Origin: Nostoc sp. NMS7
Lineage (GTDB): Bacteria; Cyanobacteriota; Cyanobacteriia; Cyanobacteriales; Nostocaceae
Direction: 5' to 3'
Length of the DNA stretch: 64,000 bases
Assembly: GCF_017115085.1 (NCBI RefSeq)
Contig: NZ_JABXKJ010000249.1
Location: forward strand, 35,375-99,374
This document shows, one piece after another, positions 35,027 to 44,331 of this stretch; positions within the stretch are counted from its first letter, which is position 1; each line of letters opens with the position of its first letter. A model generated the notes under the pieces. It saw only the letters and a list, made by a program, of their open reading frames with translations. It did no database searches and was not told the DNA's origin. The position numbers and the translations under genes are program-made.

Positions 35027-36334
35027 ATGACAGCAATTAAAACAGCAATTAAATTACCTCCTTCAAAGCACGAATTTGCCGAAGTAATTCACCGCCTAGA
35101 AGCAGGCGGTGCAATGTTACCCGATACCCCAGAAAATTTGATGCAAATCATCGGTTTATACAAAGCTTATGCTGTGCCGATGGATTTTTACTGGCGTGAC
35201 TTGCTTTATATTGCCGAACGCGAATTTTTAAACCCGCTTCCCTTCTTTAAATACTTCTTACCCAAAGAGTATTTAGAACGGCATAATCATTATGCTGGCG
35301 ATGATGCCGATTTACGAATTTGGCGCGGCGAAGCTACTGCACATCCAGAACTTTTGGCATTTATTGAGAAGGGTGAAACTTTCAAAATGCCGAAGTTGTT
35401 GCATCACTTGTTCCACGATCGCATTAACATGGAATTTGCGGAAGCTTGTATGCGGGCGATGTTGTGGCACAGAGGGATGGGTGGACAATTTGACCCTTAC
35501 CTAGATTCCGAAGAATACAAAGCCAACGCTGACAAGGCAATTAAAGCTTACTTCCAAGGGAATCCCGTAATGCTGGGACTTTACAAGCTGTTCCCTGATA
35601 TGTTTTTGGAACAGTGCCGCCAGATGTCATACTACGCTAACCTGGGCTTATTCTGGGAAGTCATGGCCCCAGTATTCTTTGAAATGTCCGACCGCTATGA
35701 CGAAGGGACAATTAGCAGCGTCCCAGAGGCGATGAGCTTTTTAGTTAATGGTATATTTGCGATCGCAGGTCGTCCCATTTACCATCATGTTTATATTCGT
35801 GGCGAATGCTATGAAATTGTTCCCAAATCTAAGGGTTTCATGTGGCTATATGAAGCTGCATTACCGTATGTAGAAGCAGTTTTCTACCGCACTGCACCCT
35901 TCCGAGGCACAAAATCTTATAATGCTCAAGCGCGTCAAGTACCAGAAGACCAAAAAGACTTTCACTATGGCATTCTTTACGCTGATGTATTTCCAGTGGG
36001 TACTGCTGGCATTCCCCCCACATTATTAATGCAAGATATGCTGCATTTTTTGCCCCCATATCTTGTTGATTACTACAGGCAACATTGCCGGGGTGAAGAA
36101 GATATGTTGATTCAGTTGGGAGTTAGTTTTCAACGCTCAATGTATTGTGTCACTTCTGCGGTAATTCAAGCTTTGCGGACTGCACTTTTATATCCATTGG
36201 ATGACGAAAATATTCAGCATTTACAAGCAAATCGAGATTTCTTTGAAATGCAGCTAAATCGCTTTACTCGACCCGAATATAACATTCGTGATGCGGCTCG
36301 TTTGGGGAGTATTCAAAAACAAGATTATAGATAA
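35027..36334 (+). CDS. CO2 hydration protein (ChpX/ChpY = CupB/CupA)
   Basis: 435 residues, the normal family length. Visible family features include MDFYWRDLLYIAEREFLNPLP split at the core, HHLFHDRINMEFAEACMRAMLWH, and several conserved His, Glu and Asp. The protein binds the distal NdhD/NdhF module and catalyses CO2 to bicarbonate conversion, driven by NDH-1. It is the last gene of the ndhF-CA-ndhD operon. No cupS (fasciclin-like) gene follows, which argues mildly for the ChpX/CupB constitutive form, but this is inference. Confidence 0.92.
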   Translation: MTAIKTAIKLPPSKHEFAEVIHRLEAGGAMLPDTPENLMQIIGLYKAYAVPMDFYWRDLLYIAEREFLNPLPFFKYFLPKEYLERHNHYAGDDADLRIWRGEATAHPELLAFIEKGETFKMPKLLHHLFHDRINMEFAEACMRAMLWHRGMGGQFDPYLDSEEYKANADKAIKAYFQGNPVMLGLYKLFPDMFLEQCRQMSYYANLGLFWEVMAPVFFEMSDRYDEGTISSVPEAMSFLVNGIFAIAGRPIYHHVYIRGECYEIVPKSKGFMWLYEAALPYVEAVFYRTAPFRGTKSYNAQARQVPEDQKDFHYGILYADVFPVGTAGIPPTLLMQDMLHFLPPYLVDYYRQHCRGEEDMLIQLGVSFQRSMYCVTSAVIQALRTALLYPLDDENIQHLQANRDFFEMQLNRFTRPEYNIRDAARLGSIQKQDYR

Positions 36335-36785
36335 GAAATCCCCCCAGCCTCCTTTTTTAGGACAGGGTGTTTTCATAGGAAAAAAGAAAAATACATAACC
36401 CGGATTTATTAGACCTCTTGCAAAAGTCCCTAAGAGGATGTTTTAAAAGTCCGATTGTAGGTATCCAAACGTTTTAGTTCCTCCTAAATCCCCCTTAAAA
36501 AGGGGGACTTTGATTCCAAGTTCCCCCCCTTTTTAAGGGCAGGGCTGTTTCATTCGATCTCTTAGGGATTTTGTCAAGAGTATGAGTCAGAAATTTGCTT
36601 AAGTGGGAAAAACAAAAATTACCACCTCAATCAGTAAATTTAAGTGCGATGTCTACGACGGGCTACGCCTACGCCATTTTCTTGCACAATCAGATTTTTT
36701 AGTCACCTGATTTTTTTACTTGAAACGCTTGTAAATCAGCGTCTTTTAGGTAATGAAACAGCCCTGCCTTTTTAAGGGGGGTTAG
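36335..36785. repeat. Repeat-filled spacer
   Basis: It holds two hairpins of the CCCCCTTAAAAAGGGGG family (36490-36550 and 36770-36790), the fragment GACCTCTTGCAAAAGTCCC (also seen inverted near 15355) and GGCTACGCCTACGCC near 36661. The right-hand edge of the last hairpin runs straight into the broken 5' end of the AlbA_2-like gene. No independent gene is seen. Confidence 0.65.
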
Positions 36786-38174
36786 GGGGGATCAACAAGC
36801 AACGAAAACTTAGAAATGATAGGAGAGTATATTTCCGCATTATCAAACTCTGCTGCTTTACACTGTCAAAATACTGGTTATATAGTTTGGGGAATTGAGG
36901 ATAAGACTCATAAGGTTGTAGGTACTCAATTTAAACCTAAACAAGCAAAAAAGGGTAATGAAGAATTAGAAAATTGGTTATTTAAGTTACTTTTTCCTAA
37001 AATTAATTTTAAAATTCATGAATTTACTTTTCAAAGTCAAAACCTAGTATTATTTGAAATTTACAGTGCTAGCCATCAGCCTGTTAGTTTTCAAGGAATA
37101 GAATATATTAGAGTTGGTAGCTACAAGAAAAAACTTAAAGATTATCCAGAAAAGGAAAAAGAATTATGGAATTTATTTACTTACCAAACCTTTGAAAAAA
37201 GAATAGCCTTGGAAAATATAACAGCAGATGAGGTTTTAGCAAAAATTAATTACCCAAGCTATTTTGAACTAACAAAACAGAATCTTACTGATAATAAACA
37301 AGGAATTTTAAATCGTTTAAGTGAAGAAAAAATAATAAATATAAAAATTGGTGATTATTATGATATAAACAATGTTGGAGCAATACTTTCTGCGAAAAAA
37401 TTAAGCGATTTTGACCGATTAGCAAGAAAAGCGATTAGAGTTATTATCTATAAAGATAAAAATAGAATTTCTACTCAAAGAGAACGAGTTTTTGAAAAAG
37501 GTTATGCTATAAGTTATGAAGAAATTATTGAGTTTATTAATGATCAACTTCCTCAAAATGAACAAATTGGTAAAGCCCTACGCCAAAATATCAAAATGTA
37601 TCCAGAAATTGCTATTAGAGAATTAGTTGCCAATGCCATGATTCATCAAGATTTTAATATGACTGGCGTTAGTTCTACTATTGAGATATTTTCTGATCGT
37701 ATGGAAATTAGAAATCCGGGTGAACCGTTAGTTGATACAATGCGTTTTATAGACGTACCTCCTCAATCTCGCAACGAAGATTTAGCTGCTTTTATGAGAA
37801 GAATTAATATCTGTGAAGAACGTGGTAGCGGTATAGATAAAGTAATTCATTCAATAGAGCTTTTTCAATTACCTGCCCCAGAATTTAATGCTAATAATCA
37901 ACACACAGAAGCTATTTTATTTAGCTATAGAGAATTAAAAGATATGGATAAAAGTGATCGTATTAGAGCTTGTTATCAACACGCTTGTTTACGTTTTGTC
38001 TGTCGTGAATAAATGACTAATGAATCCTTAAGACAAAGATTTGCTATTGACGATAAAAACTATTCTATGGCTTCCAGAATTATCGCGGATACAATTAGTG
38101 AAAACTTAATTAAGTCTTATGACCCTGAAAATAAATCCAAGAAACACGCTAAATATGTGCCATACTGGGCATAA
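36786..38174 (+). pseudogene. Broken AlbA_2 / RecG-like ATP-binding protein gene (5' truncation plus in-frame stop)
   Basis: The main frame from ATG 36816 gives 398 residues: an AlbA_2 (Schlafen-like) domain (ISALSNSAALHCQNTGYIVW, GIEDKTHKVVGT), a helical middle, and a RecG-C-like HATPase-type domain (ELVANAMIHQDFNMTG, FSDRMEIRNPGEP, ICEERGSGIDKVI). Family members normally begin ~30-40 residues earlier with an E-F/Y-K motif; here that part is replaced by repeat sequence ending at ~36795. A TAA at 38010-38012 interrupts the frame. It continues in the same phase from 38013 as a 53-residue winged-helix tail (NESLRQRFAIDDKNYSMAS...KYVPYWA) that normally ends the protein. Confidence 0.75.
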
Positions 38175-38589
38175 ATACTTATATATTTTATTTATATTAC
38201 TTATAACTTAATCTTATGTGACTCTTATGTGACTGGCAATCAAAATTAGCAAGTTTATAAAACGATAAAATCGCTGAAAGCATTATCGTTACGTGTTTTA
38301 AAGAATTTTGTTTGAGCGCTTGTTATGTGATTCAATAAACTTCTGTGACTTTCACCATGTTCCTAAGCGGCAGATAACGACACTTACACCACTAGAATAC
38401 GATTCAGACAAGTTTTTTGGCGGTCTTTAGCACGAGCGCCATTAGCATTGTCGTCTCTAGGGATATTTCTGGTTCTGAATTCTTCTTGAATGAATTATTT
38501 CGGACTGGGATCGGCTATGCTACCTTTGAGGTTTTATCCTAAAGAAGTGTTAGGTAGAAGCTCCGAACTATATATAAGGAAATATATCT
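38175..38589. other. 415-bp spacer upstream of hpnJ
   Basis: A/T-rich with the direct repeat CTTATGTGACT (about 38212-38232) and TTATGTGATT near 38323. A purine-rich TATAAGGAAATATATCT precedes the hpnJ ATG as a plausible ribosome-binding site. No RNA gene or strong hairpin is seen. It presumably holds the hpnJKI promoter. Confidence 0.5.
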
Positions 38590-40044
38590 ATGAAAAAAAC
38601 TTTGTTTCTCAGTCCTCCTTCCTTCGATGGGTTTGATGGTGGAGCAGGTTCCCGATACCAAGCCAAGCGCGAAATTACTTCCTTCTGGTATCCGACATGG
38701 CTGGCGCAACCCGCAGCCCTTGTACCTGGTAGTAAGCTTATCGATGCACCACCACATGGCCAAACAGTCGAAGATGTCATCAAAATTGCTCAAGATTACG
38801 AGCTAATTATCATGCACACCAGCACGCCTTCGCTGCCTAATGATGTGAAGTGTGCCGAGACAATCAAAGCTCAAAACCCTGATATCCAGATTGGCTTGAT
38901 TGGAGCGCACGTAGCAGTATTACCAGAGCAGACGCTGGTTGAAAACCCAATTATTGACTTTGTGTGTCGCCACGAATTTGATTATACCTGCAAGGAATTA
39001 GCAGAAGGTAAATCTTGGGAGGAAATCACAGGTCTAAGCTACCGCGATCGCCAGGGTAATATACGTCATAATGAAGACCGCCCTTTGATTCACGATTGGG
39101 ATTCTCTGCCCAGTGTATTGCCGATTTATCACCGTGATTTGGATATTACCAAATACTTTATCGGCTACTTGCTACATCCATATATTTCCTTTTACACTGG
39201 GCGGGGCTGTCCAGCAAAATGTACCTTCTGCCTTTGGCCGCAAACAATTGGAGGACACATATACCGCACTAAAAGCCCAGAAGCAGTTGGGCGCGAGATG
39301 GAAGAAGCTAAAGCTCTCTTCGGCGACAAGGTGCGAGAATATATGTTTGATGACGACACCTTTACTATAGACAAATATCGGGCGATCGCAATTAGCGAAC
39401 ACATGCAACGACTCAAACTAACTTGGAGTTGCAACGCCCGTGCAAACCTGGACTATGACACCCTCAAACAACTACGCAATAATGGCTTACGGCTATTATT
39501 AGTAGGATTTGAATCTGGCAATCAGCAAATTTTGGATGGAATTAAGAAAGGAGTCAAGCTGGAAGTAGCGCGGAAGTTTATGGACAATTGTCATAAACTT
39601 GGCATTACCGTACACGGTACATTTATCATTGGTTTACCCGACGAAACCCAAAAAACAATTGAGGAAACAGTCCGTTTTGCTTGCGATATTAGTCCTCATA
39701 CAATTCAGGTTTCGATCGCAGCTCCCTATCCCGGAACAGAACTTTATCGTCAAGCACAAGAAAATAATTGGTTTAGCAACAATTCCTTAATTGCCAGTTC
39801 AGGAATTCAAATGTCCACACTGCAATATCCAAATCTCTCCAGTGCTGAAATTGAGGATGCAGTTGAGAAGATGTATCGGAAGTTCTACTTCCGTCCCAGA
39901 GCAATTATCCCAATTGTCACTGAAATGCTCACCGATCCTCAAATGTTAGTGCGCCGCCTGCGTGAAGGGCGGGAATTTTTCTCCTACTTAAAAGATCGTC
40001 GCACCCAAGCAACTGCTAAAGCCGAATCAGTAGTTGTTAGTTAG
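38590..40044 (+). CDS. hpnJ: Hopanoid biosynthesis radical SAM protein HpnJ
   Basis: 484 residues. An N-terminal B12-binding-like domain (~1-160) precedes a radical SAM core with the [4Fe-4S] motif CPAKCTFC (CxxxCxxC). FDDDTFTIDK and VGFESGNQQILDGIKKG follow. HpnJ converts glucosaminyl-bacteriohopanetetrol into the cyclitol ether by ring contraction, the last step of the composite head group. It is followed 76 bp later by hpnK and then hpnI, a complete set for this pathway branch. The squalene-hopene cyclase and hpnH/hpnG are not in the window. Confidence 0.93.
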   Translation: MKKTLFLSPPSFDGFDGGAGSRYQAKREITSFWYPTWLAQPAALVPGSKLIDAPPHGQTVEDVIKIAQDYELIIMHTSTPSLPNDVKCAETIKAQNPDIQIGLIGAHVAVLPEQTLVENPIIDFVCRHEFDYTCKELAEGKSWEEITGLSYRDRQGNIRHNEDRPLIHDWDSLPSVLPIYHRDLDITKYFIGYLLHPYISFYTGRGCPAKCTFCLWPQTIGGHIYRTKSPEAVGREMEEAKALFGDKVREYMFDDDTFTIDKYRAIAISEHMQRLKLTWSCNARANLDYDTLKQLRNNGLRLLLVGFESGNQQILDGIKKGVKLEVARKFMDNCHKLGITVHGTFIIGLPDETQKTIEETVRFACDISPHTIQVSIAAPYPGTELYRQAQENNWFSNNSLIASSGIQMSTLQYPNLSSAEIEDAVEKMYRKFYFRPRAIIPIVTEMLTDPQMLVRRLREGREFFSYLKDRRTQATAKAESVVVS

Positions 40045-40120
40045 TTGTTGATTGTTCTTTTTAGAGCTAACCCAGCCAAATATCAGTCAATAGCTAAATT
40101 ATCAGAAAAATACAAAACTT

Positions 40121-40993
40121 ATGCAAGCAAAGCGATTCGCCATCATCAATGGTGATGACTTTGGTTTCTCCGAAGGAGTTAATCAAGCAATTATCAAAGC
40201 ACACGAACAAGGAGTCCTAACGAGTACCAGCCTGATGGTGAGCGCTGATGCTGCAAAAGAGGCTGTCACGTTGGCAAATGCCCACCCAAACCTAGCTATT
40301 GGTCTCCATCTTGTATTGATATGTGGGCGCTCCGTCCTACCGCCAGAGCAAATACCCCATTTAGTTGACAAACAAGGTAACTTTTCCAACAGTCCATTGT
40401 TCGCCGGATTGCGCTATCAATTTGTTAGGGAAACCCGTCAAGAACTACGACAAGAAATTCGCGCCCAGTTAGAAAAATACCGTTCAACTGGTTTGCCTCT
40501 CTCTCATGTAGATGGACATTTGCATTTGCATATGCATCCAGTAATCTTGCGTATTTTAGTTGAACTGGCATCAGAATTTGATATTAAAGTAATTCGTCTT
40601 CCAAGTGAGGAACTGGGGTTAACCCTGAGAGTTAATCGCAGTCATCTGCTGACAAAGCTAGTTTGGTCAGGAGTATTCGGCAGACTCCGCAGCTATGGTG
40701 AGAAGATGTTAAAATCCCAAGGTATTAGTTTTACCCAAAGAGTTTACGGTTTATTGCAAACTGGTGGCGTTACAGAGGAATATTTGCTTGGGTTGATACC
40801 CCAAATCCAGGCAAACTTGGTGGAGATTTACTCTCATCCGGCGCTCGCTATTCATGGCGATCCTTTGAATGGGGCTATAGAGGCAGGTGAAGCAGAACTT
40901 GCTGCTTTATTAAGTGAGCAGGTACACGAAGCGCTCCTTAGTAACGGCTTTGAAATTACCAACCACCATTTACTATCCCAACGTGCCACCTAA
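40121..40993 (+). CDS. hpnK: Hopanoid biosynthesis deacetylase HpnK (YdjC/ChbG-like)
   Basis: 290 residues. The YdjC-fold metal site is visible: INGDDFGFSEGVNQAI at the N-terminus (DD pair) and SHVDGHLHLHMHPVI (HxDxHxHxHxH). It removes the acetyl group from N-acetylglucosaminyl-bacteriohopanetetrol. It lies between hpnJ and hpnI. Length and motifs are normal for the family. Confidence 0.92.
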   Translation: MQAKRFAIINGDDFGFSEGVNQAIIKAHEQGVLTSTSLMVSADAAKEAVTLANAHPNLAIGLHLVLICGRSVLPPEQIPHLVDKQGNFSNSPLFAGLRYQFVRETRQELRQEIRAQLEKYRSTGLPLSHVDGHLHLHMHPVILRILVELASEFDIKVIRLPSEELGLTLRVNRSHLLTKLVWSGVFGRLRSYGEKMLKSQGISFTQRVYGLLQTGGVTEEYLLGLIPQIQANLVEIYSHPALAIHGDPLNGAIEAGEAELAALLSEQVHEALLSNGFEITNHHLLSQRAT

Positions 40994-41128
40994 AGAAGAA
41001 TTCAGAATTTTGAATTCAAAAGTAATAACTTTGTCATCCCAATTTCATTTAATATACATAAAAAAGTCCTAAACTTCTCAGCAGCAAATCGAGAAAATAC
41101 TAACATTACTTGCCTGCTAATCAATTCC

Positions 41129-42346
41129 ATGTTTATATCTACTTTGTTCACAAATTTTCACCTGATTATCATTGGTTTCCTGCTAATTTTGTGCGTATCA
41201 TCTATCTGGTTTTATTGCTATGCAATTTATGCAGCAATAGCTTTTTTTGCTGATCCCCGGCCAATTGATCTAGAGTTTCATCCACCTGTTAGTATCCTCA
41301 AACCCATTTGTGGGCTTGATAGCGATGCTTATGAAAACCTAGCCTCATTTTGTCAGCAAGACTATCCAGAATATCAAATCATCTTTGCTGTGCGAAGTTC
41401 TAAAGACCCTTGCATACAGGTTGTAGAGAAAATCATCGATAATTTTCCAGATTTGGATATTCTGTTGCTCGTAAGCGATCGCGTCATCGGTACAAACCTG
41501 AAAGTTAGCAACTTGGCCAATGCCGTAGCCAAAGCTAAATACGAAATTTTAGTCCTTGCTGATAGTGACATCCGAGTTGGAACAGACTATTTGCAAAGAG
41601 TTATCCAGCCATTGCAAGACGAAAGCGTGGGTGTAGTTACTTGTATGTATCGAACCTTAACTCAAGGATGGATATCGACATTAGAGGCTATTAGTATTAC
41701 TACTGACTTTCATGCTGGGGTTTTAGTCAGCAACATCCAGGAAAATGGTATAAAATATGCCTTTGGTTGCACCATTGCCATGCCGAAAAAAGTACTAGAA
41801 GCCATCGGTGGATTTGAAGCGATCGCTGATTATCTAGCAGATGATTTCCAACTTGGCTATCTACCTGTCCAAGCAGGTTACAAAGCTGTGCTTTCCGATT
41901 ACATAGTTGAACATCTACATAAAGGCAGCACCTTAATTGATGTCATCAAGCGCCAGATTCGTTGGGCGCTTTGTAAACGAGTTTCTCGTCCTTGGGGTTA
42001 TCTAGGACTAATTTTTACCTATGGTGTCGTCACCAGCTTGCTGCTGCTAATTGCCACAGATGGTTCAATGCTAGGATGGCTAGCACTATGTATCTGTTGG
42101 CTAACAAGATTAGTAATGGCTTGGGTTGTTGGTACTATCAGTCTGAAAGATCCAATTGTCAAAAAGTTTGTGTGGCTAGTTCCTGGGTGCGACTTGTTAA
42201 GCTTTGCTATTTGGTGTTTTGGCTTTATTGGCAACACTATAGAGTGGCGGGGGCAGAAAATGAAGCTAACTAAAGATGGAAAATTACAAGTACAAGAAGA
42301 CAAAAGTTATCAATTATCAACTAAGGTTTTGACTAAGACACTGTAG
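41129..42346 (+). CDS. hpnI: Bacteriohopanetetrol glucosamine glycosyltransferase HpnI
   Basis: 405 residues. An N-terminal membrane segment (~10-35) precedes a ceramide-glucosyltransferase-like GT2/GT21 domain: VSILKPICGLDSDAYENLAS, LADSDIRVGTDYL (DxD-like), YLADDFQLGYL and RQIRWALCKR (the (Q/R)xxRW motif). C-terminal membrane helices follow (~295-375). It transfers N-acetylglucosamine to bacteriohopanetetrol, the first of the HpnI-HpnK-HpnJ steps. The gene order J-K-I is the reverse of the reaction order. Confidence 0.92.
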   Translation: MFISTLFTNFHLIIIGFLLILCVSSIWFYCYAIYAAIAFFADPRPIDLEFHPPVSILKPICGLDSDAYENLASFCQQDYPEYQIIFAVRSSKDPCIQVVEKIIDNFPDLDILLLVSDRVIGTNLKVSNLANAVAKAKYEILVLADSDIRVGTDYLQRVIQPLQDESVGVVTCMYRTLTQGWISTLEAISITTDFHAGVLVSNIQENGIKYAFGCTIAMPKKVLEAIGGFEAIADYLADDFQLGYLPVQAGYKAVLSDYIVEHLHKGSTLIDVIKRQIRWALCKRVSRPWGYLGLIFTYGVVTSLLLLIATDGSMLGWLALCICWLTRLVMAWVVGTISLKDPIVKKFVWLVPGCDLLSFAIWCFGFIGNTIEWRGQKMKLTKDGKLQVQEDKSYQLSTKVLTKTL

Positions 42347-42776
42347 CGGAAATTTAGCTACCTTTAAGTAATTACGAATGAGCAAAATACATTAAAAGTG
42401 AACACAGAAATCCCCATAAGGGACTGACAAATAAAAAAATACTCAACTACTTCTTGTGGGGTGGGCGTCTCGCCCGCCTTGGGCTAAGGGCGAGACGCGC
42501 ACCCCACAAGATTGGATAATTTATTTGTTGGAAATCCCCATAATTAAAATTAGGGGATTTGGATCAAGAGTTTTTAACCCACTGAGGCGGTCACTGAGCT
42601 TGCGTTGCCCTGAGCTTTGTCGTACCACTTCGTGGAAGCAAGCTACGCGTAGCGTCTCGTAGAGAAGGGTCTAAGTGTAGGTTTTGTATTTCGACTGCGC
42701 TCAACACAAGTCTGTATAGCCGTGAATTCTATTCGCTAGGGCTAGTATACTAATTCATTACGAATTCAGAATTATT
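42347..42776. repeat. Repeat cluster including MITE family B copy 3 (42418-42539)
   Basis: The compact, inverted MITE copy lies at 42418-42539: AAGGGACTGACAAATAAAAA at the left and TTATTTGTTGGAAATCCCC at the right, without the ~125-bp payload of the other copies. After it come a degraded payload-like patch (GCTTGCGTTGCCCTGAGC) and the repeat CCACTTCGTGGAAGCAAGCT (about 42626), shared with 48052. No gene is seen. Confidence 0.7.
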
Positions 42777-43232
42777 TTAACAGGGCATCAAAGCATTTAA
42801 TCTTCCCAGTACTGCCATATCTTCTGCATCTAACTCCGCCGGAATACCACTGCGAATTAATTCTGAAAAGTCTTCATTAGGAACCATAACAGTCAACGTG
42901 TATAAACGAGTAGAACCAGTATTTTTAATCAAATGAGTCCCAGTGTGAGGCACCAATAAACTATCTCCAGCTTTGATCACGGCACTCTTGCCGTCACACA
43001 TAGCGATCGCTTCCCCTTTGAGAATGAAAAACATTTCCACCGCCCCCTGATGGCGATGTGGCGGTGTTTGTCCCCCAACATCAAAAATTTCTATGCAGCA
43101 AGTCAAGGAAATATTAGCATTTGTCGAATCGAAGATAATTGCTAATCGATTAGAGTCGTTGGGACTGATGCGATATACCTGGTAATCTTTGAGAGATTTG
43201 ATCACCGGAATTACACAACGAGAAGTGTACAT
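42777..43232 (-). CDS. Cupin-domain protein
   Basis: 151 residues forming one cupin barrel. The metal-binding motif 1 is GGQTPPHRHQGAVEMFFILKG (G-x5-HxH-x-E-like; split here as TPPHRHQ and EMFFILKG) and motif 2 is VPHTGTHLIKNTG. It could be a small metal-dependent enzyme or sensor; the substrate is not predictable. It stands alone. Confidence 0.8.
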   Translation of the reverse strand: MYTSRCVIPVIKSLKDYQVYRISPNDSNRLAIIFDSTNANISLTCCIEIFDVGGQTPPHRHQGAVEMFFILKGEAIAMCDGKSAVIKAGDSLLVPHTGTHLIKNTGSTRLYTLTVMVPNEDFSELIRSGIPAELDAEDMAVLGRLNALMPC

Positions 43233-43485
43233 TTATTTATCCCTTCTGAAGTGATTGATAAGTATGAAAATTCCTAAAATCTAAGTTCTGAGTATTGAGT
43301 TGTATCTTTGAATTACAGAATCACTAATTCCTAAATATTCCTCACTGCTATACAGAACTTTTTGAATCAACTGTGGTTTACAAACCAGATAATTAAGCCT
43401 TGGTTTTCGGCATTAATTATAATCTACAACTAAAGAAAGCTTAATTTTGTGAAGTTTAGATAGTTTTAATTAAATTTTTAACAAT
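43233..43485. other. A/T-rich spacer, nothing recognised
   Basis: About 250 bp with no hairpin, repeat or open frame worth calling. It must hold the promoter of the cupin gene. Confidence 0.4.
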
Positions 43486-44271
43486 TTAGTATTGCTCCTC
43501 ACTCTTTTGCAGTGCTGTTAAAATTGCTTGCGAGTCAGTGACAAAACCGAAGCATTGTTTGACATTATACAATGTCGCCAGCCAACAATATTCAGGAGAA
43601 GTGGTAGCGGTACAGTCTTTAACTAAAACGCAGTCATATCCTAAGAAGTTGGCATCACATAATGTAGTTAGCACACATTGATCAGCATTAACACCAGCAA
43701 AAAATAATGTTGTCCTTCCCAGATTCCGCAAGATAGTATCTAATGGCGTATCCCAAAACCCACTCATGCGGTATTTGTCCACACGAATATCTTCGGGAAT
43801 CTGTTCTAGTTCGTCTACTACTGCTGCGGCCCAACTACCTGCCATGAGTACTCTAGCACCATTGCTTGGCAGGGGATCGCCCAATCCCACACCCTCCCCT
43901 GTAGGATTATATACGTGACGCGAACCAGCACTAATATTGAGTAAGTCGGGACGATTTCCCCAATTTACCCAAATGACTGGAACACCAGTTTCACGTAGTT
44001 CTGGAAGTAAGTTGTTCAAAGGTTCAATGGGCTGACGCGCCGGAGTTACATCTACACCGATATGCGCTAACCAGCCATCAGGGTGACAGAAGTCGTTTTG
44101 CATATCAATGACGAGGATAGCAGTTTTTGCCAAGTCTAGGCGCAGGGTTTTAGTTTCAGTTGATAAAATAACCGGTTGTGGCGTCTTTTGAAGACGAGTA
44201 ATATCTGCGATCGCATGATTCACTGTCCACGCATTTGGCGCAACTCCCAATGTCCGAAAAGGCTGATTCAT
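43486..44271 (-). CDS. Isochorismatase-family cysteine hydrolase
   Basis: About 261 residues from ATG 44271 (MNQPFRTLGVAPNAW). An upstream in-frame ATG at 44331 adds a Lys-rich, unlikely leader. The catalytic triad is visible: Asp in LVIDMQNDFCHPDG, Lys in VDKYRMSGFWDTPLD, and the nucleophile Cys in AGVNADQCVLTT. Relatives include peroxyureidoacrylate/ureidoacrylate amidohydrolase (RutB-like), biuret hydrolase and nicotinamidase. The N-terminal NAWTVN segment resembles the RutB/biuret group, but the substrate is not settled. Confidence 0.83.
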   Translation of the reverse strand: MNQPFRTLGVAPNAWTVNHAIADITRLQKTPQPVILSTETKTLRLDLAKTAILVIDMQNDFCHPDGWLAHIGVDVTPARQPIEPLNNLLPELRETGVPVIWVNWGNRPDLLNISAGSRHVYNPTGEGVGLGDPLPSNGARVLMAGSWAAAVVDELEQIPEDIRVDKYRMSGFWDTPLDTILRNLGRTTLFFAGVNADQCVLTTLCDANFLGYDCVLVKDCTATTSPEYCWLATLYNVKQCFGFVTDSQAILTALQKSEEQY

Positions 44272-44331
44272 AAATTGCAATACCCAACACCATTTTCTCT
44301 TTTGTAACTTGAAATTCAGTTGAAAATACAA

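Noticed and set aside
42456..42662. 68-codon frame starting MGWASRPP
   Set aside because: It is MITE family B sequence plus a neighbouring repeat, also found in the other copies.
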